Positions 15,974 to 26,618 are shown, counted from the first letter of the stretch. The stretch is DNA of 64,000 bases from Leptolyngbya sp. PCC 6406 (GCF_000332095.2 NZ_KI913949.1:2142834-2206833), one strand, 5' to 3'. Program-made: numbers and translations. Notes: generated by a model not told the origin, from the letters alone.

Positions 15974-18367
15974 ATGAACTTTTCGATTGCTGCCCTGCTG
16001 GCTAATTTCACCGAAGACAAAAGCGTTACCCTCAAGACCCTCCAAAAAAAGCTCCACTGTGAGGATGAAACCAGTATTCGAGAGCTACAGATTGCCGTAG
16101 ACGCCCTAGAACGTATCGGGGTTTTGGCAAAGGAGCGGGGTAAATACCAGCGAGTGACGGAGGATGGGGTTGTAGAAGGTAAGCTCCGCTGCTCTAGCAA
16201 AGGGTTTTGCTTTGCCATCCAAGATGATGAAGCCGCCGACGATATCTACGTCCGTGAGAGCCAGTTGAATACGGCTTGGAACGGCGATCGCGTTTTGGTG
16301 AGGGTGACCAAGGAAGGGAGTCGTCGCCGTAGTCCCGAAGGAGAGGTCCATCTGATTCTAGAGCGGGCCAACGCCTCGGTGCTGGCGCGGGTTAAGACCG
16401 AGAAAGATACCTTCCAAGCCGTCCCCCTAGACGACCGCCTCCTCTTTGAGCTGGCCCTAGAGGGGGAACCAGCGTTGCTCAAGGAAGCCGTTGATCAACT
16501 GGCCCATGTCGAGGTCGTGCGTTATCCCCTCGGCCAACATCCCCCCCAGGGTAGAGTGGCCCAGATTCTCGGCAGCGACGCCGAAGCCTCCTCCGATCGC
16601 GATATTGTTTACTGCAAACATGACCTGCCCCGCAGTTTTACCGAGGCTGTGCTCGCGGAGGCTGCGACCCTCTCCGATCAGGTTGGCAAAGCCGCGAAGG
16701 ATCGCATGGACCTGCGCGATCGCCTCACCCTCACCATCGACGGTCCCGATGCCCGAGTCATTGATGATGCTCTCACCCTAGGCAAGGACGACGACGGCAA
16801 CTGGCAACTCGGCGTCCATATTTCCGATGTCAGCCACTATGTCCCCCTCCATTCCCAGATTGACCAAGAAGCCTTCAAGCGAGGCACCTCCGTCTACCTG
16901 GGGGATGAAGTCATTCCGATGCTGCCCGACCCCCTCTCGGGAGCCCTCTGCTCCCTACTGCCGGGGGAAGATCGCCTTACCCTATCGGTTTTGGTCACCC
17001 TGAATCCCGATGGTGAGGTGCTGTTCTTCGAGATTCAGCCCACCGTACTGCGGGTAGACCATCACCTCAACTACAACCAAGCTCAAGGCATTCTCGCCCG
17101 CGAATTCCCCGAGGAGTTAGAAAAACTTGGGGTCACCCCAGCGGAATTGGAACCTTTTCAGCCCATCCATGACCTCTTGGAGGATCTCTTCACCCTCAGT
17201 CAAGCAGCACGCTACCAACGCATGTCCCGAGGATCCTTTGAGCTGAACCTGCCGGAACACGAGTTCCCCGATGATGCAGAAGAAGCCCTAGCCTCCTACG
17301 CTTCTCCTAAATTCCAGTACGACGACGAGGGACTGTTGGGAGTAATGGTGGTGTCTTCCCTCCTGCCCGCTCGCATGGTAGTGACGGAATTCACCCTCTT
17401 AGCCAATCAGCTTGTCGCTTCCCATCTTCAGTCGTTGGGGGTACCCGCCATCTATCGCCTCCATCGTCCCCCCAATGTGGCGGATGTGCAGGAGCTGATC
17501 AAGCTGGCGGAAAATATGGACATCCAGCTCGAATTGGCGGATCCCGAAACCATCACCCCCGCTGACTACCAACGCTTCACTCAGCAGTTCGCTGCTTCCC
17601 AGTCGGAAAAGATCCTCACCTATCTGTTGTTGTCTACCTTTAAGCCCGCCTTCTACGCCGCCCAAGCTGGGGGACATTTTGGCTTGGCCCTGGAGGATGG
17701 CTATGCCCATTTCTCTTCGCCGACACGGCGCTACCCTGACCTCATGGTGCATCGGGTACTCCATGCTGTGTTTGAAAAGGGGCGCGATCGCAGATCCACC
17801 CGCTCCAAAGACGGGGTCAACCTGCGCCACAGCAGTTGCCATGGTCAGATCAACTGGAATGTTCTCCCCCCCGATCTCCACCACGAGCTAGAAGACTACA
17901 TCCAGCGCATCACAGGGCCGCTGACAGAGCGAGAACGTCTTGCCCAGGATGCAGAGTCAGATCTAGAGGGGCTAAAGAAAGCCGCCTTCATGCGAGACCA
18001 TACCGGTTCCGTCTTCCACGGTCTGATCACCGGGGTCCAGTCCTACGGCTTCTTTGTGGAGATTGAAGAATTATTAGTAGAAGGGTTAGTGCATGTCAGC
18101 TCCCTCAAAGACGACTGGTATGAGTACCGTTCCCGTCAGCAAAAGCTGGTAGGCCGCAAGAATCGTCGCCAGTTCCGCCTGGGGGATCGGGTTGAGGTCC
18201 AAGTCAAGAACGTAGACTACTACCGCCAGCAGATTGACCTAGTTGCTGTCGGTGGGGGCAGTGAAGCCGACGAGGATGACGATGAGGGCGATGAGGACTT
18301 CAACGGCAATGGCCATCCTGGGGATGACTACGAGCCCGATGTAGACAGCCAGGATGAATCGGAATAA
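15974..18367 (+). CDS. rnr: Ribonuclease R/II family exoribonuclease
   Basis: Processive 3'-5' exoribonuclease that degrades structured RNA in the cytoplasm, 797 aa. The order is an N-terminal winged-helix-like region (residues 1-60), a cold-shock-type RNA-binding region, and the RNB catalytic domain. The RNB domain contains the Asp cluster IDGPDARVIDDALTL (near residue 255) and PTRRYPDLMVHRVL near 590. A C-terminal S1 domain follows (GLITGVQSYGFFVEIEELLV) and then a highly acidic tail (DEDDDEGDEDFNG). The stop overlaps the start of ubiX by 14 bp, indicating translational coupling. Confidence 0.95.
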   Translation: MNFSIAALLANFTEDKSVTLKTLQKKLHCEDETSIRELQIAVDALERIGVLAKERGKYQRVTEDGVVEGKLRCSSKGFCFAIQDDEAADDIYVRESQLNTAWNGDRVLVRVTKEGSRRRSPEGEVHLILERANASVLARVKTEKDTFQAVPLDDRLLFELALEGEPALLKEAVDQLAHVEVVRYPLGQHPPQGRVAQILGSDAEASSDRDIVYCKHDLPRSFTEAVLAEAATLSDQVGKAAKDRMDLRDRLTLTIDGPDARVIDDALTLGKDDDGNWQLGVHISDVSHYVPLHSQIDQEAFKRGTSVYLGDEVIPMLPDPLSGALCSLLPGEDRLTLSVLVTLNPDGEVLFFEIQPTVLRVDHHLNYNQAQGILAREFPEELEKLGVTPAELEPFQPIHDLLEDLFTLSQAARYQRMSRGSFELNLPEHEFPDDAEEALASYASPKFQYDDEGLLGVMVVSSLLPARMVVTEFTLLANQLVASHLQSLGVPAIYRLHRPPNVADVQELIKLAENMDIQLELADPETITPADYQRFTQQFAASQSEKILTYLLLSTFKPAFYAAQAGGHFGLALEDGYAHFSSPTRRYPDLMVHRVLHAVFEKGRDRRSTRSKDGVNLRHSSCHGQINWNVLPPDLHHELEDYIQRITGPLTERERLAQDAESDLEGLKKAAFMRDHTGSVFHGLITGVQSYGFFVEIEELLVEGLVHVSSLKDDWYEYRSRQQKLVGRKNRRQFRLGDRVEVQVKNVDYYRQQIDLVAVGGGSEADEDDDEGDEDFNGNGHPGDDYEPDVDSQDESE

Positions 18368-19013
18368 GCCTGTTCCCGCTAAAGCCCTGCCCCTCACCCT
18401 GGGGGTGACTGGGGCTTCCGGCCTGATCTATGCGGTGCGCGCCCTCAAATTCCTCCTAGAGGCCCAGATTCCGGTGGAGTTGGTGGCATCTCGGGCGACC
18501 TACCAAGTCTGGAAAGCGGAGCAAAATCTCCAGATGCCGGGGGAACCCGATGCCCAGGCGGAGTTTTGGCGGGCTCAGGCAGGGGTACCCCAACAGGGCT
18601 CTCTCCGCTGCCATCCCTGGGGGGATGTCGGAGCCACAATTGCCAGCGGCTCCTTTCGCACCCTGGGCATGGTGATTTTGCCATGCAGCATGAGCACCGT
18701 GGGCAAGCTGGCAGCGGGCCTTAGTTCAGACCTGTTGGAACGGGCGGCAGATGTGCAACTCAAGGAGCGCCAACCGCTGGTGCTGGTCCCCCGCGAAACC
18801 CCCTTCAGCTTGATTCACCTGCGGAATCTCACCACCCTGGCGGAGGCCGGAGCCCACATTGTTCCCGCCATCCCCGCCTGGTACCACCAGCCTGAGACGA
18901 TTCTGGACTTGGTGGACTTTGTCGTAGCCCGCGCCCTAGATTACTTTCACCTGGACTGTGTGCCCCTGCGCCGCTGGCAGGGTTCCAACCCCGAAGATGA
19001 CCTTCCAGGATGA
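18354..19013 (+). CDS. ubiX: Flavin prenyltransferase UbiX-like
   Basis: Attaches a dimethylallyl group to FMN to make the prenylated cofactor used by UbiD-type decarboxylases, here presumably in quinone synthesis. The protein is 219 aa. FMN-binding motifs are LGVTGASGLIYAVRAL, VILPCSMSTVGKLAAGL and LVLVPRETPFSLIHLRNL. The start ATG overlaps the end of rnr. A terminator-like hairpin is present at 19376. Confidence 0.95.
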   Translation: MNRNKPVPAKALPLTLGVTGASGLIYAVRALKFLLEAQIPVELVASRATYQVWKAEQNLQMPGEPDAQAEFWRAQAGVPQQGSLRCHPWGDVGATIASGSFRTLGMVILPCSMSTVGKLAAGLSSDLLERAADVQLKERQPLVLVPRETPFSLIHLRNLTTLAEAGAHIVPAIPAWYHQPETILDLVDFVVARALDYFHLDCVPLRRWQGSNPEDDLPG

Positions 19014-19082
19014 CCTCCCCTGGTACCGCAAGGCATAAGGATGCAAGGGGATTCCAGGGAACACAAGGGTTCCACTGGGCAT

Positions 19083-19137
19083 AGATACTGTGTTAGCGCC
19101 TCAGCAGGCTTGGCCCTGAGGCGCTAACACAGTATCT
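19083..19137. repeat. Perfect 22-bp inverted repeat downstream of ubiX
   Basis: Arms 19083-19104 and 19116-19137 are exact complements with an 11-base loop. No T-run follows on either strand, so it is not a standard terminator. It could be a transcript-stabilising structure, a processing site or the trace of a small mobile element. Confidence 0.8.
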
Positions 19138-19293
19138 ACGCAGACTCACAAAGGTAAAGACTCTTTATCCGGCAAGGGTTTGAGGGTTGGGCGAAGTCGT
19201 ATGTCTTTCAGACAGGCTGCGCCAACATGCAATGGCTCCCCCAGGGAGCAAGCGCGATCAGCGGAGCGGGTACGTTATTTTCCTGCGAGTCCC

Positions 19294-19318
19294 TTAGGGC
19301 CTGTGGACAATTAACTCA
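19294..19318. repeat. Family-1 repeat, end fragment
   Basis: TTAGGGCCTGTGGACAATTAA is the left-end sequence of the ~130-bp repeat family without the rest of the element. It shows that degenerate ends persist in this gap (19014-19451), which holds no gene. Confidence 0.6.
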
Positions 19319-19375
19319 GAGGGCCGTATCGTGGCCTTGCCCACGGTGCCCTTCAGGGAGAGTTGGACTGTAAAG

Positions 19376-19437
19376 AACCCCTGCCCCTATTCCCTTTGAC
19401 AAGCTCAGGGAAAGGGGACAGAGACAGGGGTTTTTAT
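19376..19437 (+). terminator. Putative terminator after ubiX
   Basis: AACCCCTG and CCCT-TTCCCTTT on the left pair with AGGGAAAGGGG and CAGGGGTT on the right, followed by TTTTTAT on the + strand. It stands 15 bp before the stop codon of the converging rlpA-like gene and probably ends the rnr-ubiX transcript. Confidence 0.6.
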
Positions 19438-19451
19438 ACCTGGGAATAGGT

Positions 19452-20495
19452 TTAGGGCGTGGAGAGAACCTCTATACGAACAGGGCCGACACCAGCTCGA
19501 TCTAGGCCAATTTCCCGCGCAGCACCAGCGGAGAGATCGAGAATACGTCCGCCACTAAAGGGGCCGCGATCATTGATGCGGACTACCACTTGACGGTTGT
19601 TGTTGACGTTGGTGACTCGAACCACAGTGCCAAAGGGCAGCGTGCGGTGGGCAGCAGTGAGGGCGTTTTGGTTAAAGACCTCACCGTTGGCAGTGCGGCG
19701 ACCATGGAAACCGGGTCCATACCAGGAGGCCCGTCCAGTGACCACGGAGACCACATTCCAGTTAGAGGTGGAATCTGTAGCGGTAGGTTGGCCTTCGACG
19801 GATTGAAGGGGATCTGCGCCCCCCAAGAGGCGGCGGAGGCGGTTGGTGGCTTGGAGCGCATCCATGCCCTCGTTATTCGTGGTGTCTGGCAGCATCACTG
19901 TCTCGTCCACGGTGACGAGGTCATCATCAGCTAGGGCGATGACGTAGGTTTCTTGGTCTGCATCCCAGCGGACGGAGATGGCGGTGGCATCTCCCTCGGC
20001 TTGGTGAAAGGCTTCAATCAGAGCTGCGATCGCGGTGGCTTGCACAACTGGATCGGCATCGACAGTAGCGGTGTCTGTGGCTAAATCTGGGGCTGCGGTG
20101 GCCTTGGTATCGCTGAGGGTGGCTAGCTCGGAGCCAATGAAGGTCAGGACCGGAATGTTCTGAACGTAAAGAGTCGCGGCCTGACGATCGTCGAGGGGGT
20201 GGGAAATGACAATAACAAGGTCAGCGGAACGACGGGACAGAGTCCGAATTTCAGGGTTTGCAGCGGTCTCGGATGGGAGCGTTTCAGCCCCTGCGTTCTC
20301 GGACAAATTCTCTAGAGACAGATCGGAAAGAGCACTATCGGGTGAGGCAGTGTCAGGGAACACATCGGCGGTGTCAGGGTTGAGGTGGAGCAGTTCTTCA
20401 AGTCTGTCAACTTGCTGAGCATGGCTGGGCAAGGCAGCGCCGACGGCAGATACAAACACCGCAGCGGTCAGACTGTGAAACAAGCGTTGATGCAT
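19452..20495 (-). CDS. rlpA: RlpA-like septal ring/peptidoglycan-associated protein
   Basis: A 347-aa secreted protein (ATG at 20495, MHQRLFHSLTAAVFVSAVGA, a signal peptide cut near ALPSHA). An in-frame TTG seven codons upstream is less likely. The C-terminal 100 residues are the RlpA double-psi beta-barrel: GRASWYGPGFHGRRTANGE, NALTAAHRTLPFGTVVRVTN, VVRINDRGPFSGGRILDLS. The barrel Asp/His pair is kept. In bacteria such proteins act at division septa on denuded glycan strands. The middle region (residues 40-240) is acidic and not assigned to a domain. No SPOR domain is present. Confidence 0.9.
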   Translation of the reverse strand: MHQRLFHSLTAAVFVSAVGAALPSHAQQVDRLEELLHLNPDTADVFPDTASPDSALSDLSLENLSENAGAETLPSETAANPEIRTLSRRSADLVIVISHPLDDRQAATLYVQNIPVLTFIGSELATLSDTKATAAPDLATDTATVDADPVVQATAIAALIEAFHQAEGDATAISVRWDADQETYVIALADDDLVTVDETVMLPDTTNNEGMDALQATNRLRRLLGGADPLQSVEGQPTATDSTSNWNVVSVVTGRASWYGPGFHGRRTANGEVFNQNALTAAHRTLPFGTVVRVTNVNNNRQVVVRINDRGPFSGGRILDLSAGAAREIGLDRAGVGPVRIEVLSTP

Positions 20496-21136
20496 AGGGG
20501 TAACCAAATTCAACAATCCGGGCTGAGAGGGTGGGGGCCGTCCCCGATTCGGTCTGGCAAGTCATTAACAATTGCCATCTCATACCTGCCCTCTCATACC
20601 CGCTTTAACTTCACTCTGTGCAATGTTTTTTGAACGACTAGAACCCTACCACGAAGGTTCTGGGTTGGGGATCCGGGCAACAGGTGAGGCGGGGATCGAA
20701 AAACAGGGATTTAAGTTCCCTTTACAAATCTCAAAATCCCACGGGGTAAGCATCCTCGATTTTTTATTCGGGACCATAAGAGAGAAAATATGTTTTGAGA
20801 TTGTTATCTGTTTTGTGTTTGACTTTCGTAAAAGTAATCATTCAGGTCAGGATCTCGGGGTCTTTTTTCATCAAAACCTGACTGGACTATGCAACTTCAC
20901 CCATAGTCACTGGAGACGAGAAAACGCCACGATACCCGGTCTAGGATCGAAATTCTGGAGCAGTTGGGCTGCTACTACAGCAGCAGCCAATATCGTTAAG
21001 CCTGGAACGAACAAGGGGCTTAAGCCCCTTGTCCTAACCTGGATGGCCACTGCCATACCTAAACTTCTCCTCAAATCCCCATACAAAAATTCTCCATATA
21101 TATAGACAATGGGGAACGCACTGATGAGGTAGGGCG
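20496..21136. other. Long divergent intergenic region between rlpA and purM
   Basis: 641 bp without a convincing gene; a 177-codon open frame on the + strand lacks protein-like composition. AT-rich stretches near 20740-20840 are likely promoter sequence. A loopless perfect palindrome is at 21011-21032. I looked for riboswitch signatures before rlpA (c-di-AMP type) and did not find the conserved blocks. Confidence 0.4.
21011..21032. repeat. Perfect 22-bp palindrome upstream of purM
   Basis: ACAAGGGGCTTAAGCCCCTT plus GT reads the same on both strands with no loop. It is about 105 bp before the purM start. The string GGCTTAAGCCCC is frequent in cyanobacterial intergenic DNA. It could be an operator or simply a repeat. 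Confidence 0.55.
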
Positions 21137-22243
21137 ATGGATTACCGGGATGCGGGGGTAGATGTAGTGGCGGGACGGGCCTTTGTGGACCGAATTCGAG
21201 ACATGGTGGCCAGTACCTACCGCCCCGGTGTGCTGGGGGGATTGGGGGGCTTCGGCGGCTGTTTTCAGCTCCCCACGGGGTATCAGGAACCCGTGCTGGT
21301 TTCTGGCACCGATGGGGTCGGGACCAAGCTCAAGGTGGCCCAGGCCCTCAATCGCCACGACACCATCGGCATTGATCTGGTCGCTATGTGTGTCAATGAT
21401 GTCCTTACCAGCGGGGCCGAACCCCTCTATTTTTTGGATTACTTGGCCACCGGAAAACTGGCCCCGGACCAACTGGCGGGGGTGGTGGCGGGGGTGGCGG
21501 CGGGCTGTCGGCAGGCGGGCTGTGCCCTGCTGGGGGGCGAAACGGCGGAGATGCCCGGTTTCTATGGTCCAGGGGAATATGATTTGGCGGGATTCTGTGT
21601 TGGCATTGCGGAAAAAACTGCTCTGCGGGATGGTTCTCAGGTAGCCCTTGGGGATGTTGCGATCGCACTACCCAGTACCGGCATCCACAGCAATGGCTAT
21701 AGCCTTGTCCGCAAGATTATGGCGGAGGCCCCCCGCGATGGAGCCAGTTCCGGCTATGACTGGGCAGACTGTCCGCCACTGCTCCATGGGGTTTCCCTGG
21801 GGGATGCCCTGCTGACGCCAACCCAGATCTACGTTCAACCCGTCCTCGCGGCCCTCAAAGCCCAGCTTCCCCTCCACGCGATGGCCCATATCACCGGGGG
21901 CGGCCTGCCGGAAAATCTCCCTCGCTGTCTCGGCCCCGGCCAGTCCATCGCCCTACAGCCAGGAAGCTGGCCCATTCTGCCCATTTTTGACTGGCTGGCA
22001 GCGGCGGGGCCGGTCGCCCCCGAAGCCCTGTACGACACCTTCAACATGGGGGTGGGCTTTGTGTTGCTGGTGCCGCCAGAAAGTTGCGATCGCGTTATTG
22101 CCTTCTTTGCTGACCAGGGCACAGCCGCCTACGCCATTGGCGAAGTCATCTCCGGCGATGGGCAAGTGCAGGGCATCCCCTTGAGCAAAGATTACGTCTC
22201 TGGAGACTCTGACCCCATGCCCCTAGGGCGTGGGGACCATTAA
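21137..22243 (+). CDS. purM: Phosphoribosylformylglycinamidine cyclo-ligase (AIR synthetase)
   Basis: Fifth step of purine synthesis: ATP-dependent ring closure of FGAM to AIR. The 368-aa protein starts [20 protein letters not shown]. Family motifs are [50 protein letters not shown] and [18 protein letters not shown]. The usual C-terminus is extended by PLGRGDH, encoded by the first bases of a repeat unit, which also supplies the TAA stop. It is followed directly by the tandem array 22223-22610. Confidence 0.97.
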   Translation: MDYRDAGVDVVAGRAFVDRIRDMVASTYRPGVLGGLGGFGGCFQLPTGYQEPVLVSGTDGVGTKLKVAQALNRHDTIGIDLVAMCVNDVLTSGAEPLYFLDYLATGKLAPDQLAGVVAGVAAGCRQAGCALLGGETAEMPGFYGPGEYDLAGFCVGIAEKTALRDGSQVALGDVAIALPSTGIHSNGYSLVRKIMAEAPRDGASSGYDWADCPPLLHGVSLGDALLTPTQIYVQPVLAALKAQLPLHAMAHITGGGLPENLPRCLGPGQSIALQPGSWPILPIFDWLAAAGPVAPEALYDTFNMGVGFVLLVPPESCDRVIAFFADQGTAAYAIGEVISGDGQVQGIPLSKDYVSGDSDPMPLGRGDH

Positions 22244-22610
22244 CGAGGACATCCTTGCGGGGTAGGCATGAACACGCCCGCCCTACTGAATCAAGCTAGG
22301 GGCTGCAACCACCCGATAACAAGCAATCTGGCTTTGATTATCCACAGCCCCTAGGGCGTGGGGACCATTAACGAGGACATCCTTGCGGGGTAGGCATGAA
22401 CACGCCCGCCCTACTGAATCAAGCTAGGGGCTGCAACCACCCGATAACAAGCAATCTGGCTTTGATTATCCACAGCCCCTAGGGCGTGGGGACCATTAAC
22501 GAGGACATCCTTGCGGGGTAGGCATGAACACGCCCGCCCTACTGAATCAAGCTAGGGGCTGCAACCACCCGATAACAAGCAATCTGGCTTTGATTATCCA
22601 CAGCCCCTAG
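22223..22610. repeat. Three perfect tandem copies of the family-1 repeat, period 128 bp
   Basis: CTAGGGCGTGGGGACC recurs at 22223, 22351 and 22479, and the last copy ends CCACAGCCCCTAG at 22610. By eye the three 128-bp units are identical. Neighbouring units share a CCCCTAG junction. Each unit has the outer inverted ends, the core GGGGTAGGCATGAACACG and an internal CTAGGGGCTG about 73 bp in. The first unit overlaps the coding end of purM. No protein is encoded. Confidence 0.95.
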
Positions 22611-22652
22611 AATAGGGGCGACCCCCTAGACCCCAAACAGGAGAAATTTCCC

Positions 22653-23492
22653 TTGAAATCCCAAGTCCCCAGTTGGCAGCCGATTGTCCTAGCCTTTTTC
22701 GCACTCATCGTGCTGGCAGTCGGCTCCAGTAGCTTTGTCATCGTCAATCCCGGACAGGCCGGCGTCCTCAGCATCCTCGGCAAAGCCCAGGACGGCCCCC
22801 TAATGGAAGGCGTCCACTTTAAGCCCCCCATCATCTCCAATGTGGATGTGTATGACGTGACGGTACAAAAATTCGAGGTTCCGGCCCAAAGCTCCACGAA
22901 GGATCTTCAGGATCTCACCGCCAGCTTTGCCATCAACTTCCGCCTAGACCCCAGCGAAGTGGTCACCATTCGTCGGACCCAAGGCACCCTAGCCAATATT
23001 GTCTCCAAGGTAATCGCCCCCCAAACCCAAGAATCCTTCAAAATCGCAGCGGCACGGCGCACGGTAGAAGAAGCCATCACCCAACGCACCGCCCTCAAGG
23101 AAGACTTTGATACTGCCCTGGGTTCTCGCCTAGAGAAGTACGGCATCATTGTCCTCGATACCAGCGTGGTGGATCTGAAATTCTCGAAGGAATTTGCCAA
23201 GTCAGTAGAAGACAAGCAAATCGCCGAGCAGCGGGCTCGCCGCGCCGTTTATGTGGCCCAAGAGGCAGAGCAGGAAGCCCTGGCAGAAATCAACCGAGCC
23301 AAGGGTCGGGCCGAAGCCCAGCGCCTGATCGCCGAAACCCTCAAGGCCCAAGGCGGTAAACTCGTCCTACAAAAGGAAGCCATCGAAGCTTGGCGAGAAG
23401 GAGGTGCCCAGATGCCCAGGGTGCTGGTCACCGGCAGCGATTCCGGCAGTGTTCCCTTCCTCTTTAACATTGCCGATTCTGATAAGAATTAG
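22653..23492 (+). CDS. SPFH/prohibitin-family membrane protein
   Basis: A 279-aa protein with one N-terminal membrane segment (QPIVLAFFALIVLAVGSSSF), then the SPFH domain (VIVNPGQAGVLSILGKAQDG, then DGPLMEGVHFKPP). A long helical stretch rich in Ala, Glu and Arg follows (QIAEQRARRAVYVAQEAEQE). It resembles cyanobacterial prohibitin homologues that form large ring assemblies in membranes. The start is a TTG at 22653 preceded by AGGAGAAATTTCCC. It begins 43 bp after the tandem repeats. The last 29 bases overlap the end of the converging desaturase gene. Confidence 0.92.
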   Translation: MKSQVPSWQPIVLAFFALIVLAVGSSSFVIVNPGQAGVLSILGKAQDGPLMEGVHFKPPIISNVDVYDVTVQKFEVPAQSSTKDLQDLTASFAINFRLDPSEVVTIRRTQGTLANIVSKVIAPQTQESFKIAAARRTVEEAITQRTALKEDFDTALGSRLEKYGIIVLDTSVVDLKFSKEFAKSVEDKQIAEQRARRAVYVAQEAEQEALAEINRAKGRAEAQRLIAETLKAQGGKLVLQKEAIEAWREGGAQMPRVLVTGSDSGSVPFLFNIADSDKN

Positions 23493-24393
23493 CCATCTCC
23501 CGCCTGTCGAAACGCGCTTTACTCTGCCATTGAGCGAGGGACGGCAGGCGGATATCGGAGGCTAACCCCACCTGAGCCAGGGCTTGAATTAACCAAAATG
23601 TGGGATCAGGTCGCAAGCTCACCCGATAGCCGTCATGGCTAAAGCCATGGCGGGCGGAGTGGGAAAAGGTGTGGTGGGGGTTGTGAAACCCTTCTCCCAG
23701 AGTCAGCAGGGCAATCCAAGGATTAGAGCGACTATTGTCGCGGCTGTCGAAGGGCTGGGTGCCAAAACAGTGACACACCGAATTAACACATTGCACCGCA
23801 TGGAAAAGAATGACTAGGGAAATCAAATATGCGATCGCATATTCCGGCCCTAGGGCCACCGAAGCCAGCAGAATCAACAGTGTCGGCACAAAATAGAGCC
23901 GATCCCACAGCCGCAAAATCCTCTGGCGTTCAATATCCAGCGGTAAGCGTTGGGGCTGGGTCGTGAATAACCAAATCATGTGAGACCACCAAAACCCCCG
24001 ACTAGGACTGTGGAGATCCGGAGGCTGATCAGAATATTGATGATGGTGCCGATGGTGACTCACCCACCAACTCGGTCCCATCATGGCGGCACTTGCAGCC
24101 AGAAACGCCCAGGGCCACTGCATCAACCGAGGCATCTTGAAGGATCCGTGGGCTAGATACCGATGGTAAAAGAGGGTGGTCGCGAACATCCCCAGGATGT
24201 ACCAAACCACACCGTAGGCGACCGCCGAGGATAGCAGCCCTGGCGTTATTCCGCGCCAGCCGCCCATCCAGACATAGCTGCCCAAACTAAGAATCGCTAG
24301 GAGATGAATCGAGATTTGCATGATCGGCCCGCCCCGGTAAAGGATACGCAGAGTCGGGCTGGGGGTTTTCTGTACAGAAAAAAGCTTGGTCAA
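23464..24393 (-). CDS. Membrane fatty acid desaturase (acyl-lipid, delta-9 type)
   Basis: Di-iron desaturase that introduces a double bond into membrane acyl chains. The protein is 309 aa with TTG at 24393 (AAGG seven bases before) or 285 aa from the ATG at 24321. The three His boxes are HRYLAHGS, HHRHHHQYSD and HNPHHTFSHSARHG. Hydrophobic pairs lie between them. The nearest types are DesC-like delta-9 enzymes. It lies 17 bp downstream of a DUF4079 gene on the same strand, so one operon is likely. Its 3' end overlaps the prohibitin-like gene. Confidence 0.9.
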   Translation of the reverse strand: MTKLFSVQKTPSPTLRILYRGGPIMQISIHLLAILSLGSYVWMGGWRGITPGLLSSAVAYGVVWYILGMFATTLFYHRYLAHGSFKMPRLMQWPWAFLAASAAMMGPSWWVSHHRHHHQYSDQPPDLHSPSRGFWWSHMIWLFTTQPQRLPLDIERQRILRLWDRLYFVPTLLILLASVALGPEYAIAYLISLVILFHAVQCVNSVCHCFGTQPFDSRDNSRSNPWIALLTLGEGFHNPHHTFSHSARHGFSHDGYRVSLRPDPTFWLIQALAQVGLASDIRLPSLAQWQSKARFDRREMANSYQNRQC

Positions 24394-24410
24394 AAGATGC
24401 CTTAGATGTA

Positions 24411-24914
24411 CTAAAAGTTTTCTAGGATCCGCTGGACAATCTGGGTGCCGGTCACAGCTTGCCAGCCAAATAGACCCACCAACACAATATTCAACGTGAT
24501 GTGGGTATAGCGAGCGGTATCATTGCCCTTTTGCATAAAGGGGACGAGGGCAGCGGAGGTAGCAATCAACCCAGTCATCGTCAGACCCACGATCAGGTGT
24601 GGCCCCAAAAAGAGCTTGCCATTGTTAATGTAGGTGACCGCCATGCCACCAATGGTCCCCAACACCATCAAGGCTAGAAGGGCAGACCCGATTTGATGGT
24701 GGCGGATGTTGAACTTGCCCTTGATCAGGGCCTTTTTCTCATCTCCCTCTGCGGACCGAGTGCGGCGAACTTTTGTCCCCAGATAGAGGGAATAGAGGGT
24801 CAACCCCAAGAGTCCCCACATCATCAGGGGATGAAGGAAGTTGAGCCAGGGTTTGATCGGGTCTAGTGGGCCGAGATCCATGATGTTTTGAGGGCTTGCA
24901 GTGAGTGTCTTCAC
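24411..24914 (-). CDS. DUF4079 family membrane protein
   Basis: A 167-aa protein with four hydrophobic segments. His residues are placed in and near the helices (FLHPLMMWGLLGL, FNIRHHQIGSALLAL, LGPHLIVGLTMTG, YTHITLNIVLVGLFGWQAVT). This pattern recalls b-type cytochrome proteins with heme-ligating His pairs. DUF4079 proteins are mainly cyanobacterial and plastid. Being just upstream of a desaturase, it could supply electrons to it; that is inference. Confidence 0.85.
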   Translation of the reverse strand: MKTLTASPQNIMDLGPLDPIKPWLNFLHPLMMWGLLGLTLYSLYLGTKVRRTRSAEGDEKKALIKGKFNIRHHQIGSALLALMVLGTIGGMAVTYINNGKLFLGPHLIVGLTMTGLIATSAALVPFMQKGNDTARYTHITLNIVLVGLFGWQAVTGTQIVQRILENF

Positions 24915-25145
24915 AAAAATTATAGGTTCACTGTGCCCCCCAGGGTAGGGCGATGGCGCTAAAGGCTAATCCCAAACTACCCCATTGAGGATGCGTCCTA
25001 GCCTATAGGAGATGTCTCCTAAGGATTCAAGCTAAGGAGTCAAACTTGGAATTGCACGACCAGAAAATGAATGATGAGACTGGGACAGTCGCGCTTGACA
25101 GGGGGATAATCCTCTACTGATAATGGTAATTTGTGTGAATAATAG

Positions 25146-26495
<1,350 letters not shown>

Positions 26496-26618
26496 GGCAG
26501 CTTCCGTTTCCCTGCCTCAGCGGGTATAGGTCTCTCGGAGTCTCGACTCTGGAGTCTAATGCCCCTGTCCCTGTTCTGTTTTCTCTTTAAGATCCTCTAG
26601 CAACACTGGTTAAGTCCC

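Noticed and set aside
20496..20760. Possible c-di-AMP (ydaO) riboswitch before rlpA
   Set aside because: Such riboswitches precede some rlpA genes, but the conserved blocks, such as GACAGCTAACCTCG, are not present on the minus strand here.
20572..21105. 177-codon open frame between rlpA and purM
   Set aside because: Composition lacks protein-like pattern, it covers an evident palindrome and promoter-like AT tracts, and no motif is recognisable.
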